In this document: piece after piece, positions 44,010 through 52,511 of the stretch
Numbering within the stretch: the first letter of the stretch is position 1
Layout of the letters: each line of letters starts with the position of its first letter
From: Psychrobacter immobilis
Lineage (GTDB): Bacteria > Pseudomonadota > Gammaproteobacteria > Pseudomonadales > Moraxellaceae
Direction of reading: 5' to 3'
DNA: 64,000 nucleotides
Assembly (NCBI RefSeq): GCF_904846065.1
Contig: NZ_CAJGZV010000001.1
Span: 124,001 to 188,000, forward strand
Notes under the pieces: generated by a model
Told to the model about the DNA's origin: nothing
Seen by the model: only the letters and a program-made list of their open reading frames with translations
Databases searched by the model: none
Translations under genes and position numbers: made by a program

Positions 44010-45233
44010 TTAGCCTACTACTGAGCCCATTTGGAATATTGGTAAATACATGGCAATCACCAAGCCGCCAACTAATACACCGAGCACCGCCATGATTAAA
44101 GGTTCCATTAAGCTGGTCAATCCATCAACGGCGTTGTCTACTTCATTTTCATAATAGACAGCAACTTTATCTAACATCTCTTCCAAACTACCGGATTCTT
44201 CACCGATACCGACCATTTGAATGGCTAAACTTGGGAAAAGGTTGGTTGAGCGTATCGAAAACTGTAGCTGTTGACCAGTAGAAACATCATTTTTGATTTG
44301 CTGAATAGCGTTATAAAATACGACATTATTTGCCGCACCAGCAGTAGATTCAAGAGCGTCAATAAGCGGCACGCCCGCAGCAAAGGTAGTCGATAGTGTG
44401 CGGGAAAAACGGGCAATAACCGCTTGATAAGCGATATTTCCAAATATTGGTGCTTTTAATACTGCACGGTCTAAAAAATCACGGAATTTTTTAGACCGTT
44501 TTTTGGCCTCCGAAAAACCAATAATGGCACCACCAATAATAACAACTAGAATGAACCACCATACCTGCATCCACTCAGACATATTAACAACCATTTGGGT
44601 AAATGCAGGTAAATCTGCACCAAATGAGCCAAATAATTCTGAAAATACCGGCACGACCTTTATTAGCAAAATCATAGTCACAATAATAGCGACAACGACA
44701 ACCGCGATAGGGTACTTCATTGCTTTTTTAATTTTGGCTTTAAGTAATTCACTTTTTTCTTTATAGGTAGCAACACGTTCAAGCATGGTTTCCAGTGCAC
44801 CAGACTGCTCACCAGAATCGACAAGTGAACAAAACAGGTCGTCAAAATAACGGGGATGCTTACGCAATGCTGAAGCAAAAGTCCCACCCGCTTCAATGTC
44901 ATATTTTATTTGTAATACCAAGTCTTTCATACTTGGATTGTCAAGTGAGTCAGCAACAATCTCAAAGGATTGAGTCAATGGCACACCCGCTTTCATCATA
45001 GTCGCTAATTGACGGGCAAAAATGGCAATATCGATAGGTTTGATGGATTTTTTGAAAGTGTAAAGTGGCTTTGGTTTTTTCTTGATACCTTTAACGCTGA
45101 TACCTTGTTTGCGTAAAGTTGCTTTTGCTAACTCTAAACTACGGCTGGTGGTCTCTCCCTTCACTTTTTGTCCGCGTCGATTCACCCCATCATAGACAAA
45201 GTCTAACAGCACGTCGGTCTTCGCTTTTGCCAT
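44010..45233 (-). CDS. pilC: Type IV pilus inner-membrane platform protein PilC
   Basis: A 407-residue platform protein from the ATG at 45233, which has GAGGGTAG upstream; the longer in-frame N-terminus lacks support. It contains two GspF/PilC domains (about 70-195 and 275-400): FARQLATMMKAGVPLTQSFEIVADS and FSRTLSTTFAAGVPLIDALESTA, each starting the repeated motif, plus three membrane helices (one near 170-190, one near 220-240 and a last near 380-400). It anchors PilB and drives pilus subunit assembly at the inner membrane. The gap back to pilB is 393 nt, larger than usual. Confidence 0.94.
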   Translation of the reverse strand: MAKAKTDVLLDFVYDGVNRRGQKVKGETTSRSLELAKATLRKQGISVKGIKKKPKPLYTFKKSIKPIDIAIFARQLATMMKAGVPLTQSFEIVADSLDNPSMKDLVLQIKYDIEAGGTFASALRKHPRYFDDLFCSLVDSGEQSGALETMLERVATYKEKSELLKAKIKKAMKYPIAVVVVAIIVTMILLIKVVPVFSELFGSFGADLPAFTQMVVNMSEWMQVWWFILVVIIGGAIIGFSEAKKRSKKFRDFLDRAVLKAPIFGNIAYQAVIARFSRTLSTTFAAGVPLIDALESTAGAANNVVFYNAIQQIKNDVSTGQQLQFSIRSTNLFPSLAIQMVGIGEESGSLEEMLDKVAVYYENEVDNAVDGLTSLMEPLIMAVLGVLVGGLVIAMYLPIFQMGSVVG

Positions 45234-45626
45234 GTTACTACCCTCAAAATATTGTCTAATATAGATCTTGCAAAGATGTACAACGATGCCTGACTCATTA
45301 CATAAAAGAGGCATACTTTATTTTAACGTAAAAAACCAGTATAACTCTGTTTTATATTTAAGTATATCTGGTAGAGATTATTGCTGATTTATAAAAGTCC
45401 GTACGATTACCACCCATCATATAAGTCCTCATATAAATAATGGCATTACTCATATAAGGACAGTTTTGAATGTCCAAATACCCTTTTATCAGTGCATTAC
45501 TAAAAGCTATTTTTTCGACAATTCAAGATTAAAAAGTAGTTGGTTTAGTCACTTCAAACGTTCCTCTTTAGTGATCAGCAGTGTCTGTATTTTTGTGCGT
45601 ATGCAACATACGCATAGCCAGTATTC
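45234..45626. other. pilB-pilC intergenic gap
   Basis: There are 393 bases between two genes that are usually almost touching. A plus-strand open frame (45466-45657) overlaps pilB and looks spurious. No terminator or inverted repeat was seen. A separate pilC promoter may lie here. Confidence 0.45.
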
Positions 45627-47336
45627 TTATTCAGAAGTGACGCGCATCATTTCTTGAATACTGGTTACGCCTTGTAAGACTTTTAAAATCCCAGAGCGAC
45701 GCAGGTCTCGGAAGCCATTTTTAAGTGCAGCGTCTTTTATATCTATCGCGTTACCGTCTTCCATAATGATGCGTGAGATATCAGGGCTGACTTTCATAAC
45801 TTCGTAGATACCGACTCGTCCTTTATAACCTTCACGGCATTCATTACAACCTACTGGCTCGTGAATGATATTGTCTGGATTGTCCAAATCAGCGTCTGTA
45901 AAGCCGAGCTCAAGCAGACTTTGCTTAGGGATGTTAATAGGTTTTTTGCAGTTTTTACACAAACGTCGTGCTAAGCGCTGGGCGATAACCAAGTTTACTG
46001 AAGTCGCGATATTAAAGGAGGCCACACCCATGTTCCGCAGCCGCGTCAGTGTTTCAGGTGCTGAGTTGGTATGTAGGGTTGAGAGCACCATGTGCCCTGT
46101 TTGCGCTGCTTTAATTGCAATTTCAGCAGTCTCAAGGTCACGAATCTCACCGACCATGACAATATCAGGATCTTGTCGTAAAAAAGATTTGAGGGCATTT
46201 GCGAAAGTTAGACCCACTTTTGGATTGACGTTGACTTGATTGATCCCCTCCAAGTTAATCTCCACTGGATCTTCAGCAGTGGATATGTTGGTCGCGCCAG
46301 TATTTAAAATATTAATACCAGTATAAAGCGACACGGTCTTACCAGAACCAGTTGGTCCCGTGATAAGCAACATACCTTGTGGTTTATGCAGTGCCTCTAA
46401 AAACATATCTTTCTGATCAGGTTCATAGCCGAGCGCTTCAATACCCAACATCGCTGAAGAAGGATCCAAAATACGAAGTACAAGTTTTTCGCCAAATAGG
46501 GTAGGCAGACAGCTTACTCGAAAGTCGATGGCTTTATCTTTAGATATCTTGAGCTTGATACGTCCATCTTGTGGCACACGGCGCTCTGAAATATCCATCT
46601 GCGACATGACTTTTAAACGGGCTGCAATTTTCCCAGCCAGTTGTACGGGTGGATTGGCCATTTTTTGCATCACACCATCGACACGAAAGCGAACGCGATA
46701 GGTTTTTTCATAGGGTTCAAAGTGCAAGTCAGAGGCACCCATACGAATGGCATCAACCAGCATTTTATTAACAAATTTTACAACGGGTGCTTCCTCGACA
46801 CCATCACTAAGCTTGGTCTCGCCTTCCTCTTCTTCACCTTCATCAAAGCCAACATTTAAATCGCTATCAGAGAAGCTATCAAAATTTTGCATGGCATCAG
46901 CGTAAAGACTCTCAATACGCTTTTTTAACTTGTCTTCTTCGACGACAATAGTTTCAATAGACAGCCGTGAATTAAAAGCAATAGCGTCAATTGCATCCAC
47001 ACGAGTTGGATCACTTAATGCGACGAATAAACGCTGTCCTCGTTTGAATAATGGCAACGCATTAAATTTACGAATGATTTTTTCATCTACTAAGTCTTTT
47101 GGAATGACATCAACATGTAAAGCATCAAGATCGAAAAGAGGATCGCCAAACGCTTGTGACAACATCTGCGCAAGATGATAAGCATCTGCTAATTTATTGT
47201 CGACTAGGTAGGGCACTAGTCCTACTTGTTGCTGTTGCGATTCGGTCTGCGCGATTTTCATATTCGCTTCGCTGACGATACCTTCGCTGATTAGCTGGTG
47301 CGCTAAACCACCATACTTGCTCGTGGTGATAGACAT
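45627..47336 (-). CDS. pilB: Type IV pilus extension ATPase PilB
   Basis: A 569-residue GspE/PilB ATPase. The N-terminal MshEN-like domain (about 1-150) is followed by an acidic linker (FDEGEEEEGETK), the N2 domain with ASDLHFEPYE, the Walker A GPTGSGKT (327-334), Asp box DPVEINLEGINQ, Walker B DPDIVMVGEIRD, and a C-terminal zinc site (CKNCKK and CNEC). It powers pilin polymerisation. AAGGAGAAG precedes the ATG. The downstream members pilC and pilD lie on the same strand. No pilA, pilT or pilQ is in the window. Confidence 0.96.
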   Translation of the reverse strand: MSITTSKYGGLAHQLISEGIVSEANMKIAQTESQQQQVGLVPYLVDNKLADAYHLAQMLSQAFGDPLFDLDALHVDVIPKDLVDEKIIRKFNALPLFKRGQRLFVALSDPTRVDAIDAIAFNSRLSIETIVVEEDKLKKRIESLYADAMQNFDSFSDSDLNVGFDEGEEEEGETKLSDGVEEAPVVKFVNKMLVDAIRMGASDLHFEPYEKTYRVRFRVDGVMQKMANPPVQLAGKIAARLKVMSQMDISERRVPQDGRIKLKISKDKAIDFRVSCLPTLFGEKLVLRILDPSSAMLGIEALGYEPDQKDMFLEALHKPQGMLLITGPTGSGKTVSLYTGINILNTGATNISTAEDPVEINLEGINQVNVNPKVGLTFANALKSFLRQDPDIVMVGEIRDLETAEIAIKAAQTGHMVLSTLHTNSAPETLTRLRNMGVASFNIATSVNLVIAQRLARRLCKNCKKPINIPKQSLLELGFTDADLDNPDNIIHEPVGCNECREGYKGRVGIYEVMKVSPDISRIIMEDGNAIDIKDAALKNGFRDLRRSGILKVLQGVTSIQEMMRVTSE

Positions 47337-47962
47337 TACGACTTCTCCTTAATATCCAATATGCTATATATTTGTCTGAAATCCATATACTTCTGAGAGC
47401 CACTTACTATTATAATTTTTAACAAATACCTGCTATAAGTCATTGTTAGCCTTTAGGCCATCATGAATAACAGTCAATGCAGAGATGCTCTTATGAGATT
47501 TAGCAGAGAAACCGTTTTAATAGTGTAGTTCATCAGTAGCTTAGTTGTTAGATTCTTGATAATAGTCTGTTATATATAGACACAATACTATAAAACATTA
47601 CTTTAGTTTAAAGATTTTATATGGACGATTGAGTGCTTGACCCAAAAAATCATAGCTTGAGACAATGTCTAGGGCGTGTCTTCAATTCAATAGACTATTT
47701 TCTAAATAAGCTAAATTTTGCCAAACATCGTCAAATAGCTTATCAATATCTCGATAATATTTGCGCTACTTTCCTTGTTTGACAGTAATTTATCTCATTT
47801 TTATCATTATTTTTTAGAGTGAGGACACGCCCTAGTAAATATTTGCATTGACTGTCTGTTTTTCTGCTGGCGGCAGCATACTATAGCACTTGGGAATTAT
47901 TTGTTATACTGGCGCGCATATTAGCCAAATTGGCAAGAATAGATGAAACAAGGTAGATGAGT
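47337..47962. other. Intergenic region pilB / tpiA
   Basis: 626 bases of divergent intergenic DNA hold a MITE-like element (47673-47831, listed separately). The rest is AT-rich without a gene. Confidence 0.55.
47669..47835. mobile_element. MITE-like element with terminal inverted repeats
   Basis: A 159-bp AT-rich, non-coding segment (47673-47831) starts with GGCGTGTCTTCA and ends with TGAGGACACGCC (11 of 12 inverted match). It is bordered on both sides by CTAG, a plausible 4-bp target duplication. CTAR-type target duplications and terminal repeats of this shape are usual for IS5-family elements, so it is probably a non-autonomous derivative (MITE) or a relic of one. No transposase fragment is recognisable. 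It sits in the intergenic DNA upstream of tpiA. Confidence 0.7.
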
Positions 47963-48775
47963 ATGCAAGCTTGGGTAATTGGTAATTGGAAACAAAATCC
48001 AGCAACGAGTCACGACGTCGATTTATTGTTGAATAATTTGTTGACTACGATTGATGCTAAAGAGCAAGCCGACACAGAACGGTCAAATAGTCGCTGTCAG
48101 TTGATGGTGGCACCAAGCTGTATTCATCTGGCAGCTGTCAGTGCGCGTTTAGCTGGTAGTTCGATATTGAGTGCAGCGCAGGACGTCAGTGCGCATAGTG
48201 CCAGTGTTGGCGCTTATACGGGTGATTGCTCAGCACAGCAAATAGCAGACGCTGGGGCAACTTGGACGATACTGGGTCATTCTGAGCGTCGCCAGTATCA
48301 TAGCGAGTCTCACGATACGTTATTGCAGAAAGTGACTCACGCACTCACCCAAGGTTTGGGCGTGGTATTTTGTATTGGTGAAACTCAGGCTCAATATGAT
48401 GATAAGCAAACCCTTGACGTAATTGACACTCAGTTATCAGTAATAAAAGAAGTAATTACTACCCAACCAGATCTCATATCATCACTATCTGATCGACTGA
48501 TCATTGCTTATGAGCCAGTGTGGGCGATTGGTACTGGCAAAGTCCCAACCGTGAGCGAAGTCAGTCAAACGCATCAGCATATTAAGCAAACCATCACAGG
48601 CTTTGCAGAATCACTAAAGATAATGAGTGTGTTATATGGTGGTAGTGTCAATGCGGACAATGCCGATAGCTTCGCTGCAGATCCTATGATTGATGGGGCA
48701 TTGGTTGGCGGCGCATCATTAAAGGTAGAGAGTTTTTTGGCAATTGCCAATGCCTTTAGTCGAGCTAAAGACTAG
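47963..48775 (+). CDS. tpiA: Triosephosphate isomerase
   Basis: A TIM barrel of 270 residues starting [13 protein letters not shown], the ordinary TpiA N-terminus including Asn/Lys of the active site; a further ATG lies two codons upstream, and AAGG is better spaced for the second. Catalytic His is in [11 protein letters not shown] and Glu in [11 protein letters not shown] (flexible loop 6). [10 protein letters not shown] binds phosphate. It interconverts dihydroxyacetone phosphate and glyceraldehyde 3-phosphate. Gene order tpiA-secG-tRNA-Leu-tRNA-Met is as in Pseudomonas. Confidence 0.96.
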   Translation: MQAWVIGNWKQNPATSHDVDLLLNNLLTTIDAKEQADTERSNSRCQLMVAPSCIHLAAVSARLAGSSILSAAQDVSAHSASVGAYTGDCSAQQIADAGATWTILGHSERRQYHSESHDTLLQKVTHALTQGLGVVFCIGETQAQYDDKQTLDVIDTQLSVIKEVITTQPDLISSLSDRLIIAYEPVWAIGTGKVPTVSEVSQTHQHIKQTITGFAESLKIMSVLYGGSVNADNADSFAADPMIDGALVGGASLKVESFLAIANAFSRAKD

Positions 48776-48989
48776 TCAATAAAGATAAAACGTGCATTTC
48801 ATGGCGGTCTCGATTATAAAATGTCCTTATCAGTTGGCAAAAGTAGGTTTAACAGTGCCCTTGCAATCGTGTACAATGCGCCTTATTTATATAATCGATT
48901 TGGCAGCATTACCCGTCAATTGCTATTCCTATTAACCGTAAGATTTATTTTCCGTTATCAGTCGTCATTACGCGGCAAAAGAGGCCACC

Positions 48990-49298
48990 ATGTTTACGTT
49001 TATATTAGCCCTGCATATTATCGTGGCGATTGCCATGATCGGCTTGATTTTGATACAGCATGGTAAAGGGGCAGACGCTGGAGCTTCTTTTGGCGCTGGC
49101 TCGTCAGGTACGGTCTTTGGTGCGGCAGGAACAGCGAACTTTTTAACGCGTGCGACAGCAGTATTAACAGTGATATTTTTTATCACCAGTATGACGCTAG
49201 CCGTTCACGCGCGCAAACAGGCTGAAGATCAGTTCCGTTTAGATGCACCTGTGTCAGCACCACAAACGCCGCGTCCATTGACACAGAATCCTCAATAA
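48990..49298 (+). CDS. secG: Preprotein translocase subunit SecG
   Basis: A 102-residue two-helix membrane protein: FILALHIIVAIAMIGLILIQHGKGADAGASFG-type first half (quoted in part) with the GKGAD cytosolic loop, then ATAVLTVIFFITSMTLAVHA. The C-terminus is a short polar Gln/Pro tail. It stimulates SecA-driven export through SecYE. AGAGG precedes the ATG. It is 214 nt downstream of tpiA and just upstream of the tRNA pair. Confidence 0.95.
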   Translation: MFTFILALHIIVAIAMIGLILIQHGKGADAGASFGAGSSGTVFGAAGTANFLTRATAVLTVIFFITSMTLAVHARKQAEDQFRLDAPVSAPQTPRPLTQNPQ

Positions 49299-49484
49299 CT
49301 GTATTTTAAAGACACTTACCTTTAATAGTTGTCTTTAGTCATTGCCTTTTAATTGAGGCAGCGCTTGCTATTTTGAGACGTTAGATTTACAATGCTTTTC
49401 TGTTTTAACAGTCTGATTCTATCGATGCCTACCTTAAGCATCTATTATGATAGAGTAGATAGTAATAGTAGAGCAGTGAAAAAT

Positions 49485-49568
49485 GCGATTGTGGTGGAAT
49501 GGTAGACACGCCATCTTGAGGGGGTGGTGGCGCAAGCTGTGGGGGTTCAAGTCCCCCCAATCGCACCA
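49485..49568 (+). tRNA. leuU: tRNA-Leu (GAG)
   Basis: Acceptor GCGATTG pairs with CAATCGC; the anticodon stem CCATC/GGTGG carries loop TTGAGGG with anticodon GAG. A short extra arm is present, as class-II tRNA-Leu requires, and the T arm GGGGG-TTCAAGT-CCCCC is perfect. CCA is encoded. It matches the position of leuU (secG-leuU-metY) in E. coli. Confidence 0.95.
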
Positions 49569-49648
49569 AGTTTTTAAAGTTGTAACGTATTAAGTGCGGC
49601 GTTAGTAATATAGGTAAGAAATTTAGTTTAATTTATTTAAAATAAAGA

Positions 49649-49677
49649 TTGACACTTATATAAAACCCCTCTATAAT
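49649..49677 (+). promoter_or_regulatory. Consensus sigma-70 promoter of tRNA-fMet
   Basis: TTGACA (49649-49654) and TATAAT (49672-49677) are both exact, with a 17-nt spacer. The tRNA gene begins 17 nt after the -10 hexamer, so the transcript likely starts near 49684. A perfect promoter is in keeping with the high need for initiator tRNA, and it may also feed rimP-nusA-infB. Confidence 0.92.
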
Positions 49678-49693
49678 ACGCACCATAGATTGA

Positions 49694-49770
<77 letters not shown>

Positions 49771-50216
49771 CTTTTTATACTGATGTTTTGTACACTAAAT
49801 TTGTCAGTAACGATTAGCCCACCATTATGTTTGTGGGTTTTTTTGTATCTGACGGTCAGTGGTATCGCGGTATCTATCCTACTTATGCTAAGCTCTAGTT
49901 CTATAGAGTGCGATATTATTCGTTATTGGTTGTCACCTGCCGCTATCGGCGCGCTGCTTCTTAAGCACACTATCCTTTATTACTCACTCCTTTATCGATA
50001 GTACTGCTTTATGAATAATAAAAGCATTGTCTGGCTGAGCTTGATGTTTTTTGTGCTCATCCCTATATAAGCGCATATCATATAAAATAATATGTTTGTG
50101 ATTTAAGATAATATAATGACTGTGTCTCTTACTAATAAATAAATTTCATGAGTGAGCGACAATTACGCGGTTTACTAAGTACGATAGATACGTGAATAGG
50201 AAAAGATAAATAGATT
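49771..50216. other. Region between tRNA-fMet and rimP
   Basis: It holds a terminator-like hairpin (49816-49845). An open frame from 49744 overlaps the tRNA and is not credible. A TATAAT hexamer at 50112-50117 may be part of the rimP promoter but has no clear -35. Confidence 0.5.
49816..49845 (+). terminator. Terminator after tRNA-fMet
   Basis: AGCCCAC and GTGGGTT pair (one G-U) around a 10-nt loop; seven or eight T follow. It lies about 45 nt past the tRNA. Confidence 0.75.
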
Positions 50217-50717
50217 ATGAAGCTTTCAACCAAAGTTACAGAACTGACCAATATTATTGCTCCTGCCGTCGCGGCTTGCGATGTGGCATTATGGGGTATC
50301 GAGTTTGCACCGCAAGGCAATCGCTCTTTATTACGCATCTATATTGAGGCATTGCCAGAAGAGCAGGCTCAAAATAAACAAGTAACCATTGAAAACTGTG
50401 CAGCAGTGAACCATCAAGTGAGCGGTATTCTTGAGGTTCATGATCCGATTGCTGGTGAGTTTATCTTAGAAGTCTCTTCACCAGGTTTCGACCGTGCATT
50501 CTTTTCCGATGAGCAGATGCATGCCTATGTTGGTCAAACCGTCAGCTTGCGTTTGATACAAGCGATTGGTGAAGGTGATCAAAAACGTCGCAAAGCGACA
50601 GGTACTTTAGATAGTATCGATGCAAATGTCTTAAATCTGACATCAAGCGATGGTCAGCAGTTTGAGATTGCGCTGAGTAATATTGATAAAGCCAATTTGA
50701 TTTATGAAGATGCCTAA
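50217..50717 (+). CDS. rimP: Ribosome maturation factor RimP
   Basis: A 166-residue protein of two domains: an N-terminal alpha/beta RimP domain with LWGIEFAPQGNRSLLRIYIE and CAAVNHQVSGILEVHDPIAGEFILEVSSPGFDR (quoted in part), then an SH3-like domain (GQTVSLRLIQA onwards). The VSSPG core is diagnostic. RimP is needed for 30S assembly. It is the first gene of rimP-nusA-infB; gaps to nusA (158 nt) are wide for an operon. Confidence 0.94.
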   Translation: MKLSTKVTELTNIIAPAVAACDVALWGIEFAPQGNRSLLRIYIEALPEEQAQNKQVTIENCAAVNHQVSGILEVHDPIAGEFILEVSSPGFDRAFFSDEQMHAYVGQTVSLRLIQAIGEGDQKRRKATGTLDSIDANVLNLTSSDGQQFEIALSNIDKANLIYEDA

Positions 50718-50875
50718 GCTTTTGTACAGCTTGGTTTGATTTGAAAACTTGAAGTAACAAATCATCCATCAGCATTTTAATATCCAAACAGCTTATATAG
50801 CTTACGGTGAAAATATAATAGCAATACATAAATTATAAAATTTAAGTCAATTAAAAATGATAGGACAGGTATAGC

Positions 50876-52360
50876 ATGAGTCGTGAAATCTTAACGGTAG
50901 TAGAAACTGTCAGTAATGAAAAGGGCTTAAATCCTGAAGATATCTTTGAAGCGATAGAAGATGCTTTGGTGGTATCTACCAAGAAAAAAGTATACACCGA
51001 AAAGCCAGAAGTGGCAGTACGGGTTGCTATCGACCGTACAACCGGCGATTATGATACTTATCGTTACTGGACAGTGGTTGCAGATGAAGACCATGAAATG
51101 CCGGCTTGTCAGCTAGCCATCAGCGATCTTGATCCAGAAGAATGGTCAATCGGTGATGTCAAAGAAGAACAGATTGAATCGATTGAGTTTGGTCGTATTG
51201 CTGCGACTCAAGCCAAACAAGTCATCATCCAAAAGATTCGTGAAGCTGAGCGTAATTTAGTAGCAGATGCTTTTGAGCCACGTGTTGGCGAGATGATGTA
51301 TGGCGAAGTCAAGAAGCAGACTCGTGATGGCTATATCATTGATCTAGGTGACAATGCCGAAGGCTATTTGTCACGTGATCAGATGCTGCCGCGTGAGCAA
51401 TTACGTGCAAAATCACGTATCAATGCCATTTTGTATCATGTAAACCGTGAAAACCGCGGCGCTCAGTTGCTACTGTCTCGTACTCATCCTGAAATGCTTT
51501 CAGCATTGATGCAAAAAGAAGTGCCTGAAATTGCCGAACAAATTATTGAAATCCGCAACGTCGCGCGCTTGCCGGGTACTCGTGCTAAAATAGCTGTGAA
51601 AACCAACGATCATCGTATCGATCCAGTTGGTGCTTGTATTGGTATGCGTGGTACACGTATCCAAGCCGTACAGCAGGAGCTTGATGGCGAACGCATTGAT
51701 GTGGTGGTATGGTCAGATGATCCAGCACAGTTCATTATCAGTGCTTTAGAGCCAGCTGACGTCAGTAGCATCATCTTGGATGAAGATACGCAAACGGCTG
51801 ATATTATCTTTAGCACCAATGATCAGTTGGCGCGTGCGATCGGTTCACAAGGTCAAAACGTACGTTTGGCGTCTGAGCTAACGGGCTATAAGCTTAATAT
51901 GATGCTAGAAGAAGAATATCAGCAGCGTCAACAAAACGAATCGAAAGCCTTTATCGAATTATTCTATGAACGTTTAGAAGTAGATAAAGACTTAGCGCAA
52001 GCACTTGTCGATATTGGTTTTACCAGTATTGAAGAAGTGGCTTACGTACCAGTTGAAACCTTTTATGATATTGAAGGTCTAGACGATGAAGCAATTGAGA
52101 TGATTCAAGAGCGTGCAAAAGAAGTCGTCATCGCTGATGAGCTGGTCAAACAACAGAACATGAAAGAGCCAAGTCAAGAGCTACAAGAGCTTGAAGGTAT
52201 GACAGTCAATTGGGCTTATAAAATGGCACAAAAAGACATTATTACCGTTGATGATTTGGCAGAACAAGCAGTCTTCGATCTCGAAGATATCGAAGGTTTA
52301 GACTCTGAAACCGCAGGAAAACTCATCATGAAAGCTCGGGAATCTTGGTTCAATGAATAA
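50876..52360 (+). CDS. nusA: Transcription termination/antitermination factor NusA
   Basis: A 494-residue NusA. N-terminal RNA polymerase-binding domain (1-130), S1 domain (about 134-200: GEMMYGEVKKQTRDGYIIDLG), two KH domains (DPVGACIGMRGTRIQAV with the GxxG-type loop; and LARAIGSQGQNVRLASELTG), and two C-terminal acidic helix-hairpin repeats (about 360-494) as in gammaproteobacteria. It modulates pausing, termination and lambda-type antitermination, and couples to NusG/ribosome. AGGACAGG precedes the ATG. Confidence 0.97.
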   Translation: MSREILTVVETVSNEKGLNPEDIFEAIEDALVVSTKKKVYTEKPEVAVRVAIDRTTGDYDTYRYWTVVADEDHEMPACQLAISDLDPEEWSIGDVKEEQIESIEFGRIAATQAKQVIIQKIREAERNLVADAFEPRVGEMMYGEVKKQTRDGYIIDLGDNAEGYLSRDQMLPREQLRAKSRINAILYHVNRENRGAQLLLSRTHPEMLSALMQKEVPEIAEQIIEIRNVARLPGTRAKIAVKTNDHRIDPVGACIGMRGTRIQAVQQELDGERIDVVVWSDDPAQFIISALEPADVSSIILDEDTQTADIIFSTNDQLARAIGSQGQNVRLASELTGYKLNMMLEEEYQQRQQNESKAFIELFYERLEVDKDLAQALVDIGFTSIEEVAYVPVETFYDIEGLDDEAIEMIQERAKEVVIADELVKQQNMKEPSQELQELEGMTVNWAYKMAQKDIITVDDLAEQAVFDLEDIEGLDSETAGKLIMKARESWFNE

Positions 52361-52511
52361 GCGGTAACTGCATATCGCTGTCTTTTAGTGATATGCTATC
52401 GATAATAAAGTGCTGGTATGAACGCAGTACCAATACCAGCCTTACCCCAATCATTTGTAGCCAACAACTGAATTGAACATATAGCAAATAATAGACAGTA
52501 GGTGATAATAA

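Noticed and set aside
45466..45657. 63-codon plus-strand frame between pilC and pilB
   Set aside because: Overlaps the 3' end of pilB, has no ribosome site and no homology I can see.
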